Origin: Allodiplogaster sudhausi
Taxonomy: Eukaryota > Nematoda > Chromadorea > Rhabditida > Diplogasteridae
Assembly (NCBI GenBank): GCA_945643635.1
Contig: CALZFC010000043.1
Span: forward strand, 3,341,001 to 3,405,000
Reading direction: 5' to 3'
Length of the DNA: 64,000 bases
This document shows positions 1 through 12,127 of the stretch, piece after piece (the stretch's first letter is position 1; every line of letters starts with the position of its first letter). A program made the position numbers and the translations under genes. A model generated the notes under the pieces. That model had not been told where the DNA came from. It did no database searches and was given only the letters and a program-made list of their open reading frames with translations.

Positions 1-12
1 AAATTCCCAATT

Positions 13-1282
13 ATGCTTCCTGATCGTTCCCACCCTTTGGTTCCTCTGCTGATATGGTACTTGCACGAAAAATGTTACCATTCCGGTCCAAACATGATTC
101 TGAATGAATTTCGAGAGAATTTCTGGGTGTCCAAGGTTCGCAGTCTAATCTCTGGAATCATCAGGAAATGCATAACATGCAGAAAGGAGCACGCAAAACC
201 ATTCAGGTACCCCCCTGTCCCTTCCCTTCCTTTAGAAAGAGTCACCTACGAACGACCCTTTAAGGACATTGGAATCGACTATATGGGACCATTTTTTGTC
301 AGGACTCAGGGAGAATCGGTTAAGGTTTTTGCCATGCTGGCAACTTGTCTTTCAATTCGGGCTATCCATATCGAATATGCCGAGGATCTGTCCACTTCAT
401 GCTTTTTGCGAGCATTCAGGAGATTCATCTCAAAAAGAGGAATTCCCAATTCAATCATTTCTGACCGCGCAACCAATTTCAAACTCGCAGAACGAATTTT
501 GATCTCTTCCAATGACCCCTCTGTCCTCAATCCGGAAGTACACTTTCCTGTCTTCCCAGGGAATCGAATGGAAATTCGCCTCCGCGCACAGTCCTTGGCA
601 AGGTGGAATTTATGAGCGTCTGATAGGTTCGGTCAAGTCTGCCCTCAGGAAAATAGTCGGTAGAAAACTCCTCAGTCTGGACGAACTCCTAACAATTTTC
701 TCGGAAATCGAATCAGTCATTAACACCCGGCCCATCACCATGACCAGCTCCTCCACAACTCCAAATTTAGATTCTGTTGCCCTCCGCCCGATTGATTTCC
801 TTTCACCCCATTCGGATAAGGCCAGTTACGGATTTAATGTGGAAACTACCGATAAGGACCCTTCCTATCACGATTCCGGTGATGCCATTTACGCTAAGGC
901 TCTGAACAACTATTTGGCCGCCCTCGAGCATTCCGGAAAAATCGCGCGTACTGAGGAATACCTTTCTGATCTGGCCGCCTCGGCATATGGAAATGATATG
1001 ATTCAGGGACCAACTTCAAATCTCAGGCAACCAGAACCCGGTGAAATTGTTCTTATCAAAAACTCCAACCTGCCCCGGGGAATGTGGCAACTTGGGCGGA
1101 TACTTTCAGTTAGCCCAAGCGGAAGATCAGCTAATCTCAAATCTTGTAAGGGCCGAAAAATTTCTCGTCCAGTTTCCCATCTGATTCCCCTTGAAATTCG
1201 CGCCCCCCTTCTCTCTGGTTCAGGTTCTGGCAAAAGTGATAGTTCAGACTCGGAAATTTCCTCATCTGAAAATGACTATTAA
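13..1282 (+). pseudogene. BEL/Pao-type retrotransposon integrase fragment
   Basis: This is the 3' part of a pol gene from an LTR retrotransposon of the BEL/Pao kind. The first reading frame (13-615) holds an HHCC-type zinc-binding segment (ending CITCRKEH) and the start of the integrase core, with the first catalytic Asp in DYMGPF and the second in SDRATNF. The third catalytic residue, Glu in GGIYERLIGSVK, lies in a different frame that is open from 512 to 1282. So one frameshift falls between about 530 and 555. The C-terminal part (GEIVLIK, then PRGMWQLGRIL) looks like the DUF5641-type domain usual at the end of Pao integrases, followed by a Ser-rich acidic tail. Reverse transcriptase, RNase H and protease would lie upstream of the window. 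With the frame broken, the copy is probably inactive. I identified the family from motifs only. Confidence 0.85.
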
Positions 1283-1464
1283 GGATACCTCTTCAGGAAT
1301 TTTTTAGAAATATTTATAATATTTAATCTAATTTTCTCTTTATTTTTTATATTTATTACCCTTCTGTAGTACGGTAATTTTGCAATAATTACGGTATCTT
1401 TAAGATTTAATTTCATTTTTTGTTCGCCAGGAGCCCACCGAATTAACGGTGTTTTTTATTCCAG

Positions 1465-2714
1465 GAAATCCTCGATTATGATCTGTCCCCTGCCAACTCT
1501 CCCACCAACGAAGAAGGCCATCAGGAGCTGGAGAATGCCCTCTTCTCTGGAGAGCTTGACTCTACCACTCCCGGCGACCTCGTGATCACGAATCCGGCCC
1601 CTTCCGGCGACCCCGTGCCCACGAATCCGGCCATTTCCGGCGACCCCGTGTCCATTAATCCGGTCCCCACTCCCCAGACATTGCCTCAGGAGATCCCTTC
1701 CACTTCCCTTTTGGCTCCCTCAAGATCCCGTTCCCCCTCCTCTGAGCGTTCTAGCAACTCCCTCTCTCAGGCTGCTGTCTTTGGCGAGCAGATGATGGAG
1801 TGCCTCACTGATCTACTTAATGAGAACAAGACTCAGACTGGCATCCTCGTCGAGATGAATAAGACGCTCTCCTCCATTCTCGAGAAGACTTCCTCCAAAC
1901 CCGATACTCTGGAAAAGGAAACTCAGGTTTCCGACTATGGAGAATGGGAGTACGAGGAGGGCTGCTGCTACCTTGAGGAGGAATATGAGGAACCCCCATT
2001 CGGTGATGAGGAACATCAGGAACCCCCCCCCTTCCCCCTCCACCCATTCCGGCTCCACGTACCACAGCATCTGCCCCAATTCCCCTTTCTTCCCTCCACT
2101 TCGAAAATCCTCCAATCACTTCTTCACTCTCTCAGGTTTCGGTTTCGGTTTCCTCTTTTCGGACTCCATCAAATTCCCTTCCTTACAATCCACCACTGAA
2201 ACAAAATTCTGCTGAAACACTCGAAATCGAGATTCCCCCCTTTTCGAATTCATCCTCTCCATTGGCTAAGCGAAGAAAGGTACAAATCAAGCCTCTGACT
2301 TTTGTCAATTCACGCTTCGGTTCCCAAACCCGTCCAGCTTCCGGTTCCCCATCCTCTTCTGGTCATTCTCAATATCAATATCAGCAATCTCAATCAATTC
2401 AGAGACCGCCTCCCAATTTCCGAGGGCAGCGCGTGGCCGAACATCGCTTCCGTCCTCTCGATTACGGTCGTTGCTGTTTCTGCTCGAGCATCAATCACGA
2501 GTCAGCTCGTTGCGACCAAGTCAACACCTACAAGGATAGGCGCGGATACGCTAAGAATGCCCCTCTCTGCTTCTTCTGCACTGAACGAGTCCACGGGCCG
2601 ATGTCGAGCCACTTTTGCTATGAGGAGACTCCCCCTTACCATTTCTGCCGCAAGCCCGAGGTTCATCATCACCCCTCCCTTTGTATCAAATGCCCTTTCC
2701 TAATCTGGTCATGA
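1465..2714 (+). pseudogene. Gag-like zinc-knuckle ORF of the same or an adjacent retroelement
   Basis: An open frame starts after a splice-acceptor-like site near 1464 (first Met at 1582). It contains three short repeats built on NPxxSGDPV (1585-1665), a helical stretch (about 1780-1900) and an acidic stretch rich in Glu and Tyr. At a run of nine C (2023-2031) the sensible frame changes by -1. It then continues as a Pro/Ser-rich region, a basic NLS-like motif (LAKRRKV, about 2262-2282) and a C-terminal Cys/His region. That region has one perfect CX2CX4HX4C zinc knuckle (CCFCSSINHESARC, about 2470-2514) and a second, looser Cys/His cluster up to 2690. Gag proteins carry such knuckles. Gag normally lies 5' of pol, so its place just 3' of an integrase is odd. 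It may be the start of a second element or a rearranged copy. Confidence 0.6.
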
Positions 2715-3923
2715 ATTTTTTCTTCTCAGTTGTTCAGGCTTCTTCCCCCCTTCAGGAATTTATTGTTCTTTTATCTCAGGAATTAGTTCAATTTTTAACT
2801 CAGGACTTTCTTTTCTGTTTTTCTTTTTGTTGCTGGAGTGTCAAATATTTTCAGCAAATATTTGCTTTTTGGAAGATTAATCATTAATATGACCCAATGA
2901 AGTACTCAATCTTTATTTAGTACGCTCTTAATTCCATCTATTACTGTAGCTTTGGTTATGTTCTGGAAGCTTCTAGCTTCTCTTCTTTTTTTGTGCTTCT
3001 CCTATTTTCATTGTTGTGAGCTTACGAGCTGTAGTGCGGTGACTCCGAGTAGCTGCTCCCCATTTGGTGTTGCTTCCTCGACTCCCACTTCTCGCTTCTG
3101 CCATCTTCTTCGTCGTTGTTGACTAGACAAGAACCTTTACTTTTCTACTCTCAACTATCCGCGGACTCATGTCTCAGGTATTTATCATTTGTTGATAAAC
3201 AAGTCGTTCTTATTCGATCCTTGAAAGGACAAGTAATTCTTGTAGGCGTTCAGGGATCCATTTCAATCAGGAATTCAGGAAAATATAGTCCGGAGGACTT
3301 GTTGGCATTTGGGATTTAAGGGAAGCATTGTGGCCTTGAGAAGGGGAAATTGAATGTGCCTGTGAGCAAAGACTCCATTTGTTGCCATCATTTATTCCGC
3401 CGATCTCTCCCACCCTTCCGGTCATTTCCTAGCCCTTGTTGCTCCGGCCGCTCCTTGAACTAAGGAATATTTATCCTGCAAAATTTCTGATACCAACAAC
3501 ACTCGGCGCACATAATTATGTAGCCCAAATGGTAGTACGGTTACAATTTGATAGGTAACGGGGATAATTTGTACACTATTATCATTTTAAGACGTAAGGA
3601 ATACACTTGTTGAAAAAATTAACAGCATTATATTTGTTGTACATTTCTGGGATATTTAATAATTAAACTTTGTTGAAGACGTTAAGATGTACAAATTGCA
3701 CGTTCTTTGATTAATTCATATATCCTTCCTCGCTCAATCGCTCGTCCATTCTGTGATGGCAGTGAACTTCTGTAGAGCCCTCCTTTATTCAACACTGCTC
3801 CCGTCTCCTTCTAAGTATTCATCAATTGTTAGGCGCATGTTCAGCCATATGTGATCCCGTAGAGAATGGCCATCTTCCTCAGTCTCCCTCCCTCAATCAT
3901 GTCTCCCTCTATCTCTCCTTCAA

Positions 3924-3964
<41 letters not shown>

Positions 3965-4287
3965 ATCCCTCCATGTCCACTCCTAGCATATCGCTCTTTC
4001 TCTCTTGTCCTCCATGAGGGTCTTGGTGGATGCAAATGCAATGGTGATTTCTCGTTAGATCTCCCCTGGCCTTCAGCCAAATGCATCGCATACAATTAAA
4101 ACACTCGATCCCTTCACCACTTTTTTCCAGTTTTGGAGATATCATACGTGCCCCACCCCGGAACAGCAGTCATTATTGTCACCGTTGGCATAATGGATAA
4201 AATAAAAACAAAATGCATTTCCTTAATTTTAACGGCTCAATAATTGACAATGTATCCCCGTTCCTTTTTAGTGATGTTGTCGACATG
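2715..4287. other. Non-coding stretch after the retroelement
   Basis: I see no exon chain here. It contains T-rich DNA (2715-2960), a few short chance ORFs and a (CT)n microsatellite at about 3918-3965. I looked for a terminal LTR boundary for the retroelement and could not define one. Confidence 0.6.
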
Positions 4288-4741
4288 GAATTTTCCAGAA
4301 AGGGGCTAACGTCTGTCCCCTGTTTTAGGATCATTCCAGAACATTCCGGAAGGGGCCAACGTCTGCACCCGGTACAGGGAAGATTACAGAGGATTCTTGA
4401 AGTAACAGAGTTCCGCCCCAGGGCATGGAATTTTCTTGAACATTAAGGAAGGGGCGTCTTCCCTGGGTCCTGGAAAAATTCGAGAAGGTTCCGGAAAGGA
4501 CCGAGTTCGGCCCCGGGATGTGGAATTTTCCAGAACATTCTGGAGGGGGCTAACGTCTTCACCCGGTGGGAAGATTACAGAAGATCCTGGAAGGGACAGA
4601 GTTATGCCCCGGGACGTGGAATTTTCCTGAATATTGCGGAAGGGGCCATCGTCTGCCCTGGGTCCTTGGAACATTCGAGAAGCTTCCTGAAAGGACCAAG
4701 TTCGGGCCGCGGGATGTGGAATTTTCCAGAGTATTCCGGAG
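4288..4741. repeat. Tandem satellite of heat-shock elements, unit about 95-100 bp
   Basis: The region is a degenerate tandem repeat. Its landmark GGAATTTTCC recurs at about 4287, 4427, 4522, 4618 and 4718, so the later spacings are 95, 96 and 100 bp. Each unit carries two inverted arrays of GAA/TTC with exactly two bases between triplets, which is the HSF1 binding consensus. Four arrays have at least four perfect triplets or come close: 4334-4351 (TTC-GAA-TTC-GAA), 4479-4496 (the same), 4669-4691 (five perfect triplets GAA-TTC-GAA-TTC-GAA) and 4523-4545 (four perfect plus GAG). Imperfect arrays lie at 4288-4300, 4389-4401, 4428-4450, 4580-4592, 4619-4641 and 4719-4741. Overlapping ORFs here arise from the repeat and are not genes. 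The array lies about 0.25 kb past the 3' end of the GPCR gene. Confidence 0.85.
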
Positions 4742-4996
4742 TGGACCTAAAATGAAGTGTTGAAATAAACCAATCCAAGATATCGGAATAAAAGTCAGAT
4801 AGCGAGGCCGAGCAATCAACCGGTGAGCTCTATTAGTCTCTTGGACATCTCATTGTTAGCAGACAAATGAACTGGATATATGTACATATTGATAGAATGT
4901 CACTCAAAGAAGTGTTAAGCGATAAAGATCGCGCTTGTCACGTTCCAATAAAAAGAATAACGTATGAATGTAAATACAGAACATTGTGATTTCAAT

Positions 4997-6574
4997 TTAT
5001 TTGGCTCGTGACTGTCGTGAGGACGAGGCGATCGAGACATTGGAAGCGGTGATGGAGAAACGCGAAGTGGCAAGCTGAGAGCGAGAGAAGCGTTCGGGAA
5101 GAGCGCGAGAGAAAAGACGCCTCAGGGCAGAGCGATATTCACTTGAACAGAGCGAGTAGAGGTAGAAGTTCAATACGGAGCTGAACAGAATTTGAATGCA
5201 TCAAAGGAGAAGTAGAGTGAGAAAGGAGGAAGAAGATGGAACTACGAAAGGAAGACTGACGAGAGAATGGCGATGCTCTTGTCGAGATAGAAGAAGATCA
5301 TGGAAGCATACAAGTCGTCCATGTGATAGATGATAACATTCGGGCAGTGGCTGATGATGAAAGTGGCCGTAGACACGGCCAGCACTGCACTCGCTCGCAT
5401 TCCACTGCTGCTTGAAGAAGAGTTCGGAGCATTCTTGCTGAAAGTTAAGGGTTTAGGGTTTTGAGCCTTTCATTAAATACCTAATATATTTCATATATAA
5501 ACAGTTCTTCAGACTTAAAAAAAATATTATAATCCAAATGAAAGCCCGAAAATAGACCTCCTGAGTATCAGTATTTTAAGGGTAATAAGCACATTGAAGA
5601 AGACCAAAATGCAGATTGGGATCCATTCTTGAATGATCTAAAACGGTCTTTTCAGCAGTGAATTTATTGAAATGAATCCGCCATACATGCTTTGCTGTTT
5701 GATAGTAACGATACCAGAAGGTAACATACGGGGCGTTTTTCACTGAGCAGTACCTCAATTGCAAGATCATTAATTTCACTCTGTACACTAAACTAAACGC
5801 AAATTATCTTTCTAACGTTTCATTGTTTCGTAATCTGCATTCGACGATAACACTCAGAAACTGCGGAATCTGTAAAAGAAACGCAGCAATGAGAAGGAAG
5901 AGAACGATGGCGAGACGGCGGAATCGCCATTTCTTCGTGGTTGCGGAGTAGCGGAAGGGCCAGAAAACAGCTACGAATCGATCCGCGGTCAGGGCCGTCA
6001 AGCAGTACCCACTGGACAGCAAAGTATTCAGGTATATTTTATATTGAAACAGTTTTTTGTAATTATGTAAAAAAAATCTTCCAAATCTTTACACACCTCC
6101 AGCCGACGAGTGCAGTGTTAAAGCCGTTGTTAAAGTAATAAGCATAAATGGCGCCAATCAAAGTGTGGTGGGAAAGGACATTGTCAACGACAAGAACCCA
6201 CGGAATCATGCAAAAGATCAGCAGAATATCCGCCACTGCCGACGCCTGCAAAAGGGAGGGAACAATAAGATATTCACTCACATTACTAATCAAAGATACA
6301 CTTCCCCTCAACAACTAGGGATGCCAGTGGTTGTTGAGCGTTAATGCATTTCCAACTGCCTCCATGTAAATCTAACCTTTAGGAAAATGAGAGAGGTCAC
6401 TGGCATCGTGAAGAGCACTGTCAGATGGATCATTTGGTTCACGAAACCTGTCAAGACTCATAAATACGAGACTAGAAATCAGACAATTTTGGATTTACCA
6501 ATTATAATGAAAATTGGAAGCACTGTGCCGTCGAAATTATAAGTAAGCCACCATTCGAAGCTTAAACTTCCCAT
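4997..6574 (-). CDS. Rhodopsin-like GPCR, FMRFamide/peptide-receptor type
   Basis: A seven-helix receptor gene on the minus strand. Exons I can place are 6574-6499 (Met start, N-terminus and TM1), 6447-6377 (loop and TM2 start), 6245-6097 (TM2-TM3, with ASAVADILLIF), 6011 to about 5822 (TM3-TM4), 5627-5558 (TM5, WIPICILVFFNVLI), 5437-5261 (TM6-TM7) and 5180-4997 (end of TM7, helix 8, tail). The TM3 end reads TADRFVAVFWPFRY, so the usual DRY is DRF. TM7 ends NFYLY, in the NPxxY position, and is followed by a basic helix 8 (RSALRRLF). Phases join cleanly except between TM4 and TM5, where the second extracellular loop exon is not settled. The motif after DRF (AVxxPFRY) resembles FMRFamide-type peptide receptors, but I cannot name a ligand. 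It signals at the plasma membrane through G proteins. Confidence 0.8.
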
Positions 6575-7895
6575 TTGAACGATCTAAAGATTGTTAAAAA
6601 TTCTGGGAGGTTGACTCAAATAAAATTAACGATATTTTGCAAAGCCCAAAAAAATCGAAAGGGATGTTCAAGAGATCCTTCCGCTTCCGCCGTTTCATTT
6701 GTTTAATCTTTGCGAAAGGGGTGCACATGACAAAAGTTGCGAAGGAGGCATGAGTTTCAATCTCCCATTTTCAGTCGCTTCTCTGCGTCGTCCAGGTGAA
6801 ATGTCACACGAACGGCAGCGGGCGTGGAAGATAAGCATCCGAAGAATTCATGATACAATCATCTTTGATTATCAGTCTTTCTTTACACACATATGTATAT
6901 ATTGCCCCTCAAAGAATCTCTCTCTTGCACAGCGCAATGACTTTTTTTAAATCTACATATGGTGCTCCACCATTTGAATTCGTTTCAACTTTGAAAACTT
7001 CCCATTTCCATCGGCCGCTATCTTATCAATATTGTGTTGTCTTGGGAGAATCTTAAATGATATCACGATCATCTTATTAGTATAAAATGAATCATGGCCG
7101 TTTTGCCGTCAATGAAGAGTGTGCTCTTCCGGAGTTTAGCGGGTTCAATCTAGAGGAAATGTCGTGAAACATTAGGGGAAATGCTAAACATTGTTTAAGG
7201 TCATGCCACAGTTTTTTTCTGTGAAAAGTCACACGAAGCATGGAAGACTTTACACGGAAAGTTAGGCGAAACTTGTGAACAAAAGGTTTAAACATCCTTT
7301 CTTCATTGAAGATCTCAAGAAAAATGCTCGCTCTGATCTCAAACAATGTTAAAGCCGTTTCAACCGCTTGCTAGCCGGTGACTACCACGAGCTTAGTTTA
7401 AGTTTAAGGTTAAAGAAATAAAGACAGACAGAAGCGATCGCAATTTTCGATTGGAATAGTTCCTATTGAATTTAATGTGTATACATAATTCGCGAAAGTC
7501 TCATGCACAACGATATTACATTTACTCATAGTCAGACCGGGTCCACCAGAGGAATGCGGCAGGAAACGATGACCGGGACAACGTCCAGTCAGGAGAATAG
7601 AATTTTAAGTTGAACCAATTAAAATCGATAATAAAAAGTTATATTGAAGGGTACGGCGCCGATGCTGCTCATCTAGAAGAAGAAGACGAAGGAGGAAAAG
7701 GAGGAAGAGAAGGCGCCTCCGAGATCTTCATCTAAGTAGCCGCCCCCACGGACAAGACTTACATCCCCTCATGCGGACGAGACACCAAAGACATGAACAC
7801 GCACGGACCACAGCTGGCAAGAAAGGATCATCTTTCCCACATAGATTGTCACTATACATGGGCTGCAACTTACATATTCGCTTCTCTTAAGAAAG
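6575..7895. other. Non-coding stretch between GPCR and E3 ligase genes
   Basis: No convincing exon. Short ORFs at 6699-7056 and 7092-7346 lack splice signals or recognisable motifs. The stretch should hold the GPCR promoter, since that gene reads away from it on the minus strand. Confidence 0.5.
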
Positions 7896-7901
7896 TTTAT
7901 T
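7896..7901 (-). terminator. Poly(A) signal AATAAA of the PA-TM-RING gene
   Basis: The minus strand reads AATAAA about 60 bases downstream of the stop codon at 7961-7963, a normal distance for a 3'-end signal. Confidence 0.55.
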
Positions 7902-7960
7902 ACAAATAAAAACCAAACAGCAGACGAAAGGCAGAGCACAGCTTGGCATCAAGAGGAAGA

Positions 7961-8239
7961 CTAGCAAGAACCCTCGTTGGGTGAAGAGGAGAGAGAGTGG
8001 ACAGAGAAGTCGCTGCTGGGGGTAATGGGATCCATCGTAGAGAGCAGACGGGTCAGGGGGCAAATCTCGGTCGCTGGGTTTGGGAAGGGTCCCGGCAGGA
8101 AGGAATCGGGGGATACGGTAGGTGGGCGAAGCGAAGGGAGCAACTGGCTGCGGCGAGAAACGCATGTGAGGCGACGGGCACGCGCACGCTCCTGCAGGAC
8201 ACGCGCGCTGGACGCAGCCAACTCGAAGGGACGCTCCTG

Positions 8240-8283
<44 letters not shown>

Positions 8284-11200
8284 GAGAGAGCGCATAAAAA
8301 GAAAGAGAGATGATGCAGCATACCTTGGCGTAAAGCTGCACGAGATGCTGCACAGCTGAGAAGATGACCTCGCTTGTCCATCTGATCTGGTTGTCCGCCT
8401 CGGCAATTTCAACCGCTAGGGAAGCCGCTTCCCTCTCCGCTAGGATAAGGAAGGTCAAATATTGACAAGAAACCGATCCAGTTATATTAATAATGAAAAA
8501 GCAGTAGGCTCGAGGCTATATTATTATATATAATCCACGTTGCCGCATTTAATTGCATACAATTTCAGCATATTGTTCAACAAATTCAAGCGTTCCAATT
8601 CCAAAAGCTGTCAATTAAAAGGAACCATCAGAAATGTTCTCAAGGAGAGGAGGAGAATCCGAATGGAGCAGATTCTTGATGGAGAAGTCGACTCGTGGAC
8701 AATGGATATTCAGAGCCGGCCAATATGTGGCGGACACTGCAAATCAGAACACTATCTTTTTTTGATCTTAAGCCAATGAAAAGCAGCGCAAAATACCAAG
8801 CAAGCACCTTGCTGACTTTGACGATTTTCGACGTCCCCGTCCAGGTCAACTACCTGGACGCTCTGCTTCTCTGCACCCTCTACTCCCTCCTTGTCCATCA
8901 CTTCCACCCTCTGCTTCTCTGCCCTCGCTCTCTCTTCGATCTTGCAGTTCGGGTCGCCCTGAGTCTCTCTCCAGGTCCTGAGTCGACCAGGAAACCCCTC
9001 CTCCGCTTCTTTCTTCTGCTTTTCTCTTCTCAGACGCGCCCGCTCGCGCCCCTGCAAAGATTGAAAAGTGAGCTTTTTGTTGGCAAAAAGTTGTACACCA
9101 TTTTTTTTTTTAATTGAAGTTTTGACTATTACATTTCAATGGTGTCAAAGGTCGCTGGCACTTACTCATAAATTTAGCCATCGCAATGAAATAGCAGTAA
9201 CGAAAGGAACGAAAATGTAGCTTGACCTTCTCGAGTCTCGACCCCCTCTCCGCAGCCGTTTCCAGAACTCGCCTACAGCGTTCTCTCTGGGCTCGCTGCT
9301 TTCTCCGCCATTCCTCAAATGAAAAAAACACTAAATGATCTCTTAACGCAGCTTACGCAATTAATTGCCTAGCTATATCACAGCTAGCACTTTGCAACTG
9401 AAGTAAAAAAAACTAAAATTCTTTTTTTTAGAGAATCCTCGATTAAATACGTTCGGAAATGCAAGGGATTCCGCACGGGATGAATTATACTTAGAAGTGC
9501 ATTTTGAAATCCGTCAGTGGAAGGCATTTTTTAAGATTCCTCAAGAAAATAGAATAATGATGAACGTACAGCAGTAGCGGGCGAACGCTGCCTTTTCATT
9601 AAGGTCGGAGGCTCGAATTCATCGTCACTGAATAAGAATACACAGGGATTAGGTATTATTTAGATAAAACTTAAAAGAAAACAAAAATCATGGAACTTAC
9701 GATTCCATCGTCCGTTCGAGAGAACTGAAGCAGACAGCCGACCAGCGCAGAGACCGCTCACTAGAATGCCCTTTCAGGTAGAACGCCACGTTCTGTCCAA
9801 ACACGCGTTCCAGGCACGTCGGTCCATGCAAATCTGAAGTGGCGAGAGGCAAAGTGCAAAGGAACTTGGCGGAGTTCGCAAAGCGCGCGAGGTCATGCTA
9901 ATTTCTTCAGTGTTCTTCATTCTCCTCACCTCAAACCAATCATTCTAGTAAATCAGCAACCCCAACTGGATTGAGCCCGATAATCAATGCGTTTCTATGT
10001 AAGGAGATGGCAACGAGACCAACTGGTGCAATTCCTCGTCAATCTACTGTCCTGCTAAAAACTTGGGCAAAAAAAAACAACATGCAATGTTAACAGCCAG
10101 TTCACATTTCGCACGTAACACGTCGTCAAAAATAGAACAGTTCATAGTTTACACCTGTAGATTTTACTCTTGTTGACACCACATCAGAAAATTGGATATC
10201 GTAAAATCGAAGATTCATTTCCTTCTTCGTTTCCAAAGAAACTTAGGGAGAGAGAGAGAGAGAGATAGAGAGAGAATTAATTCGAATTGTAGTGAAAGCC
10301 GTGTTCATGAAAAATAGCCTCCAGATGCTGTCAATCACTCTGTATTTTGCTAATTATGCTACTCTTTGTTCGTGTAACATGATATGGTCAGAAACGTTCC
10401 CTTTACTCCTTGAATAATTCATTGTCCACTTACAAAACTCAAATCCTTCTGTAAGTGAATCTTATACAAAGTTTATGCCTTTTCTAATCAATTAATTTTG
10501 TAAAAGTGCAACCCGTATTTGATGTTTTGCCAAGACATCTTTGGATTTCAGTACACTTAACGCTGCAAGCGGGAAAACATATGCACATCAGTGACACCGA
10601 TAAGGCGGAATTAGAGTGAACGAGTTTGTCAGTGAGATCATGTAAAAGAGAGGTGGTCTCTGACTGAGTCAGAGTATAAACGCATACGGGGGATCGGGAA
10701 GAAGTTGCGAACGACCTGGCGAAGTGGCTGCAAAAGAAGTTTAAAAACAACAACAACTATGTACATATAATAACAACCAAAAGAATTACATATGTTTAAA
10801 ATAAAAGTGAGATGTCACTCACCACTATCGTCTCGCAGACCACGCTGATTTACTGCTTGTGAGTCGCCTTCTTCCTCCACTAACCTTAGCCGCTGAAAAA
10901 TGGAAGCTTGTACGTAGAAAATAAAAGAAAAGGAAATTCTTGAAGAAGAAAGTAATAATTACAATGACACAACATTCTTCACTAACACATTGCTCCTTTC
11001 CGTCCGGTCGAATAAGGGCACGAGGGAGAAGAACATGACGCTTACACACTGGACACTTCTACAATCATTATTACAATACAAAAGAGATGCAAGCAGCTAT
11101 CAGGGATAAGAGGTAATTAAATGATTAAAATATTCCCGATAACGAACCATCTGTGCTCGCAGCAGCCACGTATCGATGCAAGAGGCGTGGAAGCCTAAAA

Positions 11201-12000
11201 GTACGAAGTGAAATGAAGAGGGGCAGGCTTGGCATGTCTAAGTGCAGTTCATTCCTAATGGAGACAGCATTCTACCATGACTGCAGGGGAGAGATCGCAT
11301 GACGTCGCCGGCGGAGAACTCTTCCAGGCAGATCACGCAGCCGTCGCCCTCATTGTCCGCATTCTCTGCATGCCAGAGAAGCACTCTTTCTAGTCCGACA
11401 CTCTACATTCTTTTCTCAATATGTACCATTTGCAAAAGTTGTGGTTGCCAATTGGGAGAGAAGAACGCGGCCGCGGAGGAACGCGCGACTCGCGTAGAAG
11501 GCGCGCGCTAGCGGAGTCGTCACGAGCGGCAACCAGCGATGACTCTGCGAGAGAGAGAGATAGAGAGACAGACAGACAGAGAGAGACAGAGAGAGAGAGA
11601 GCGAGAGAGAGAGAGAGCGAGAGAGAGAGAGAGCGAGAGAGAGAGAGAGCGAGGAAGAGAAGAGCAGTGAGACAAAGAGAGCGAGAAAGAAGGATAAATG
11701 GAGAGAAAAAAGAAGCACCGAAATGACATCTCACTGTGGCTATCTTTTGAATTATCTCTAGCATCTTCATTCTTGCCCCGTTCTCTCTTTTCACACCAAC
11801 CAAGGCGCAAGCTATACTTGCAATGCAGAAGAGAGCAACAACGACGAGAGGGAGAAGAGAACGCAAGAGACGGTGAGACGGTGAGAAGGAAACACGAATT
11901 GACCGGCTAAAGTAACAATTATAATTATTTGTAATGTGCATGCAAAAGAATAAAATACTGAAAAGAAGAAAGAGAAAAAGGTTGAGAATTAAAGAAAGAC

Positions 12001-12043
<43 letters not shown>

Positions 12044-12091
12044 AGAGGAGAGAGAGAGAGGAGAGGAGAGGAGAGGACAGGAGAGGACAGG

Positions 12092-12127
<36 letters not shown>

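Noticed and set aside
4288..4741. Regularly spaced repeats that could suggest a CRISPR array
   Set aside because: Units are degenerate and about 95-100 bp with no conserved repeat/unique spacer pattern, and the DNA is eukaryotic.
4384..4819. Overlapping ORFs of 65-96 codons on both strands
   Set aside because: They come from the tandem heat-shock-element repeat, whose near-palindromic units keep frames open on both strands. There is no splice or family evidence.
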